This document shows positions 63,570-64,000 of a stretch of 64,000 nt of DNA, piece after piece (positions within the stretch are counted from its first letter, which is position 1; the number at the start of each line of letters is the position of its first letter). This DNA is from Mesorhizobium sp. M3A.F.Ca.ET.080.04.2.1. Its GTDB lineage: Bacteria; Pseudomonadota; Alphaproteobacteria; Rhizobiales; Rhizobiaceae. Where the stretch lies: positions 3,038,001 through 3,102,000 of the forward strand of contig NZ_CP034451.1 of the NCBI RefSeq assembly GCF_003952525.1. The letters are read 5' to 3'. The position numbers and the translations under genes were made by a program. The notes beneath the pieces are model-generated. The model was not told where the DNA came from and did not search any database. It worked only from the letters and a program-made list of their open reading frames with translations.

Positions 63570-63586
63570 CGGCAATCACCAGAAGG

Positions 63587-63605
63587 TTGTGAGATTTTCT
63601 CACAA
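63587..63605. promoter_or_regulatory. Perfect 19-bp inverted repeat between lysR and the agmatinase-family gene
   Basis: TTGTGAGA, spacer TTT, TCTCACAA. It lies 18 bases before the lysR start. The T-N11-A pattern common to LysR sites is contained in it. Autoregulation by the LysR protein, with effect on the divergent gene 174 bases away, is the likely role. Confidence 0.6.
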
Positions 63606-63778
63606 TGATCACCCTAACAATATCAATTGATTTTTGAAAGCAGCTGCCCGACACTTCGCCCATAACAGCTTCATGACGTGAAAACTGCAGGCAGCCTGCG
63701 CGCAGCGGTCCGACCCGTATGGTGGTCGGCACCGCGAGGTCCGCACAGGCATCCATCAGTCGTAGAGGAGGACAGAGC

Positions 63779-64000
63779 ATGGGTTACGATCGCGGCAAGC
63801 TCGAAGCGTTGCGCCGCAAATATGGCGAGAGCCATGGCGGCGAAATGTTCGATCCGAAGTTCCGCAAGGTCGCCGACAAGATCTTCAACAAGAGCGGGAC
63901 GCGGCTGGCGCCCTATTCGGGCATCCCGACCTTCCTTGCCGCGCCCTACCGTCAGGTGGCTGCCGACAATCCGGATTTCGGCGACCTGCAGGTGGCGATG
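63779..64000 (+). CDS. Agmatinase/ureohydrolase family protein, N-terminal part only
   Basis: The frame starts at ATG 63779 after AGAGGAGGACAGAGC and runs off the window after 74 residues. The start MGYDRGKLEALRRKYGESHG and the later RLAPYSGIPTFLAAPYRQVA match N-termini of bacterial agmatinase, guanidinobutyrase and guanidinopropionase proteins, which hydrolyse guanidino groups to urea. The metal motifs lie beyond the window. The divergent LysR gene fits a regulated guanidino-compound catabolic gene; the substrate cannot be set. Confidence 0.78.
   Translation, partial: MGYDRGKLEALRRKYGESHGGEMFDPKFRKVADKIFNKSGTRLAPYSGIPTFLAAPYRQVAADNPDFGDLQVAM

Overview
The window is about 64 kb of GC-rich, densely packed chromosomal-type DNA. 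Gene content, operons coupled by ATGA overlaps and several kinds of dispersed palindromic intergenic repeats suggest an alphaproteobacterium of the Hyphomicrobiales, most like Mesorhizobium and relatives; this assignment is inference. I saw no rRNA, tRNA, transposase, phage gene or CRISPR array. The window is a chain of catabolic modules, each with its own transporter and/or regulator.

Layout. 1-5.3 kb: a gene end, a LysE-type exporter, xylB-xylA, a small unknown gene and a HAD phosphatase. 5.5-14.6 kb: a carnitine/gamma-butyrobetaine island with a divergent GlxA/CdhR-like regulator, a BKACE (CdhC-like) enzyme, an HD-domain protein, carnitine 3-dehydrogenase, an acyl-CoA dehydrogenase, an NDP-forming acyl-CoA ligase, a CaiD-like hydratase and an alpha/beta hydrolase. 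Together they could take gamma-butyrobetaine through CoA-bound intermediates to carnitine, then to betainyl-CoA and acetoacetate. 14.9-20.7 kb: two large secreted proteins of unknown function, the second with DUF11-like repeats and a Cys-rich tandem repeat. 20.8-23.1 kb: rpe and a malonyl-CoA-synthetase-like gene.

23.4-34 kb: a cell-wall amino-sugar locus. A leftward operon (BadF-type kinase, GntR, SIS isomerase/deaminase, nagA) diverges from a rightward operon (murQ, a CUT1 sugar ABC transporter and a Gfo/Idh oxidoreductase). The intergenic region holds paired direct-repeat operator candidates, and two 16-codon mini-cistrons precede gntR. 34.2-39.9 kb, leftward: an FAH-family hydrolase, a two-domain ALDH16-like dehydrogenase, deoC and a ferredoxin-NADP reductase.

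40-62.4 kb: a probable N-heterocycle degradation region. It has hyuA-hyuB and a PAP2/Aur1-like membrane protein, then a tightly overlapped leftward operon (FAD subunit, fused FeS-Mo hydroxylase, 6-hydroxynicotinate-reductase-like FeS protein, UPF0280, DUF1185, MarR). Next come pncA and an NhaD-like antiporter, a branched-chain-amino-acid-type ABC transporter, an orphan polytopic membrane protein and pncB. A GTATACAAAT-like motif precedes three of these units. The gene set fits a reductive nicotinate (or related lactam) pathway, and this is the best candidate for an under-described system. 62.6-64 kb: a LysR regulator diverging from an agmatinase-family gene cut by the window end.

Intergenic repeats recur throughout. 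One roughly 155-bp element with about 30-bp terminal inverted repeats occurs three times in full, plus a solo half and two collapsed 47-48-bp palindromes. One of those palindromes is read in frame inside a membrane-protein gene.
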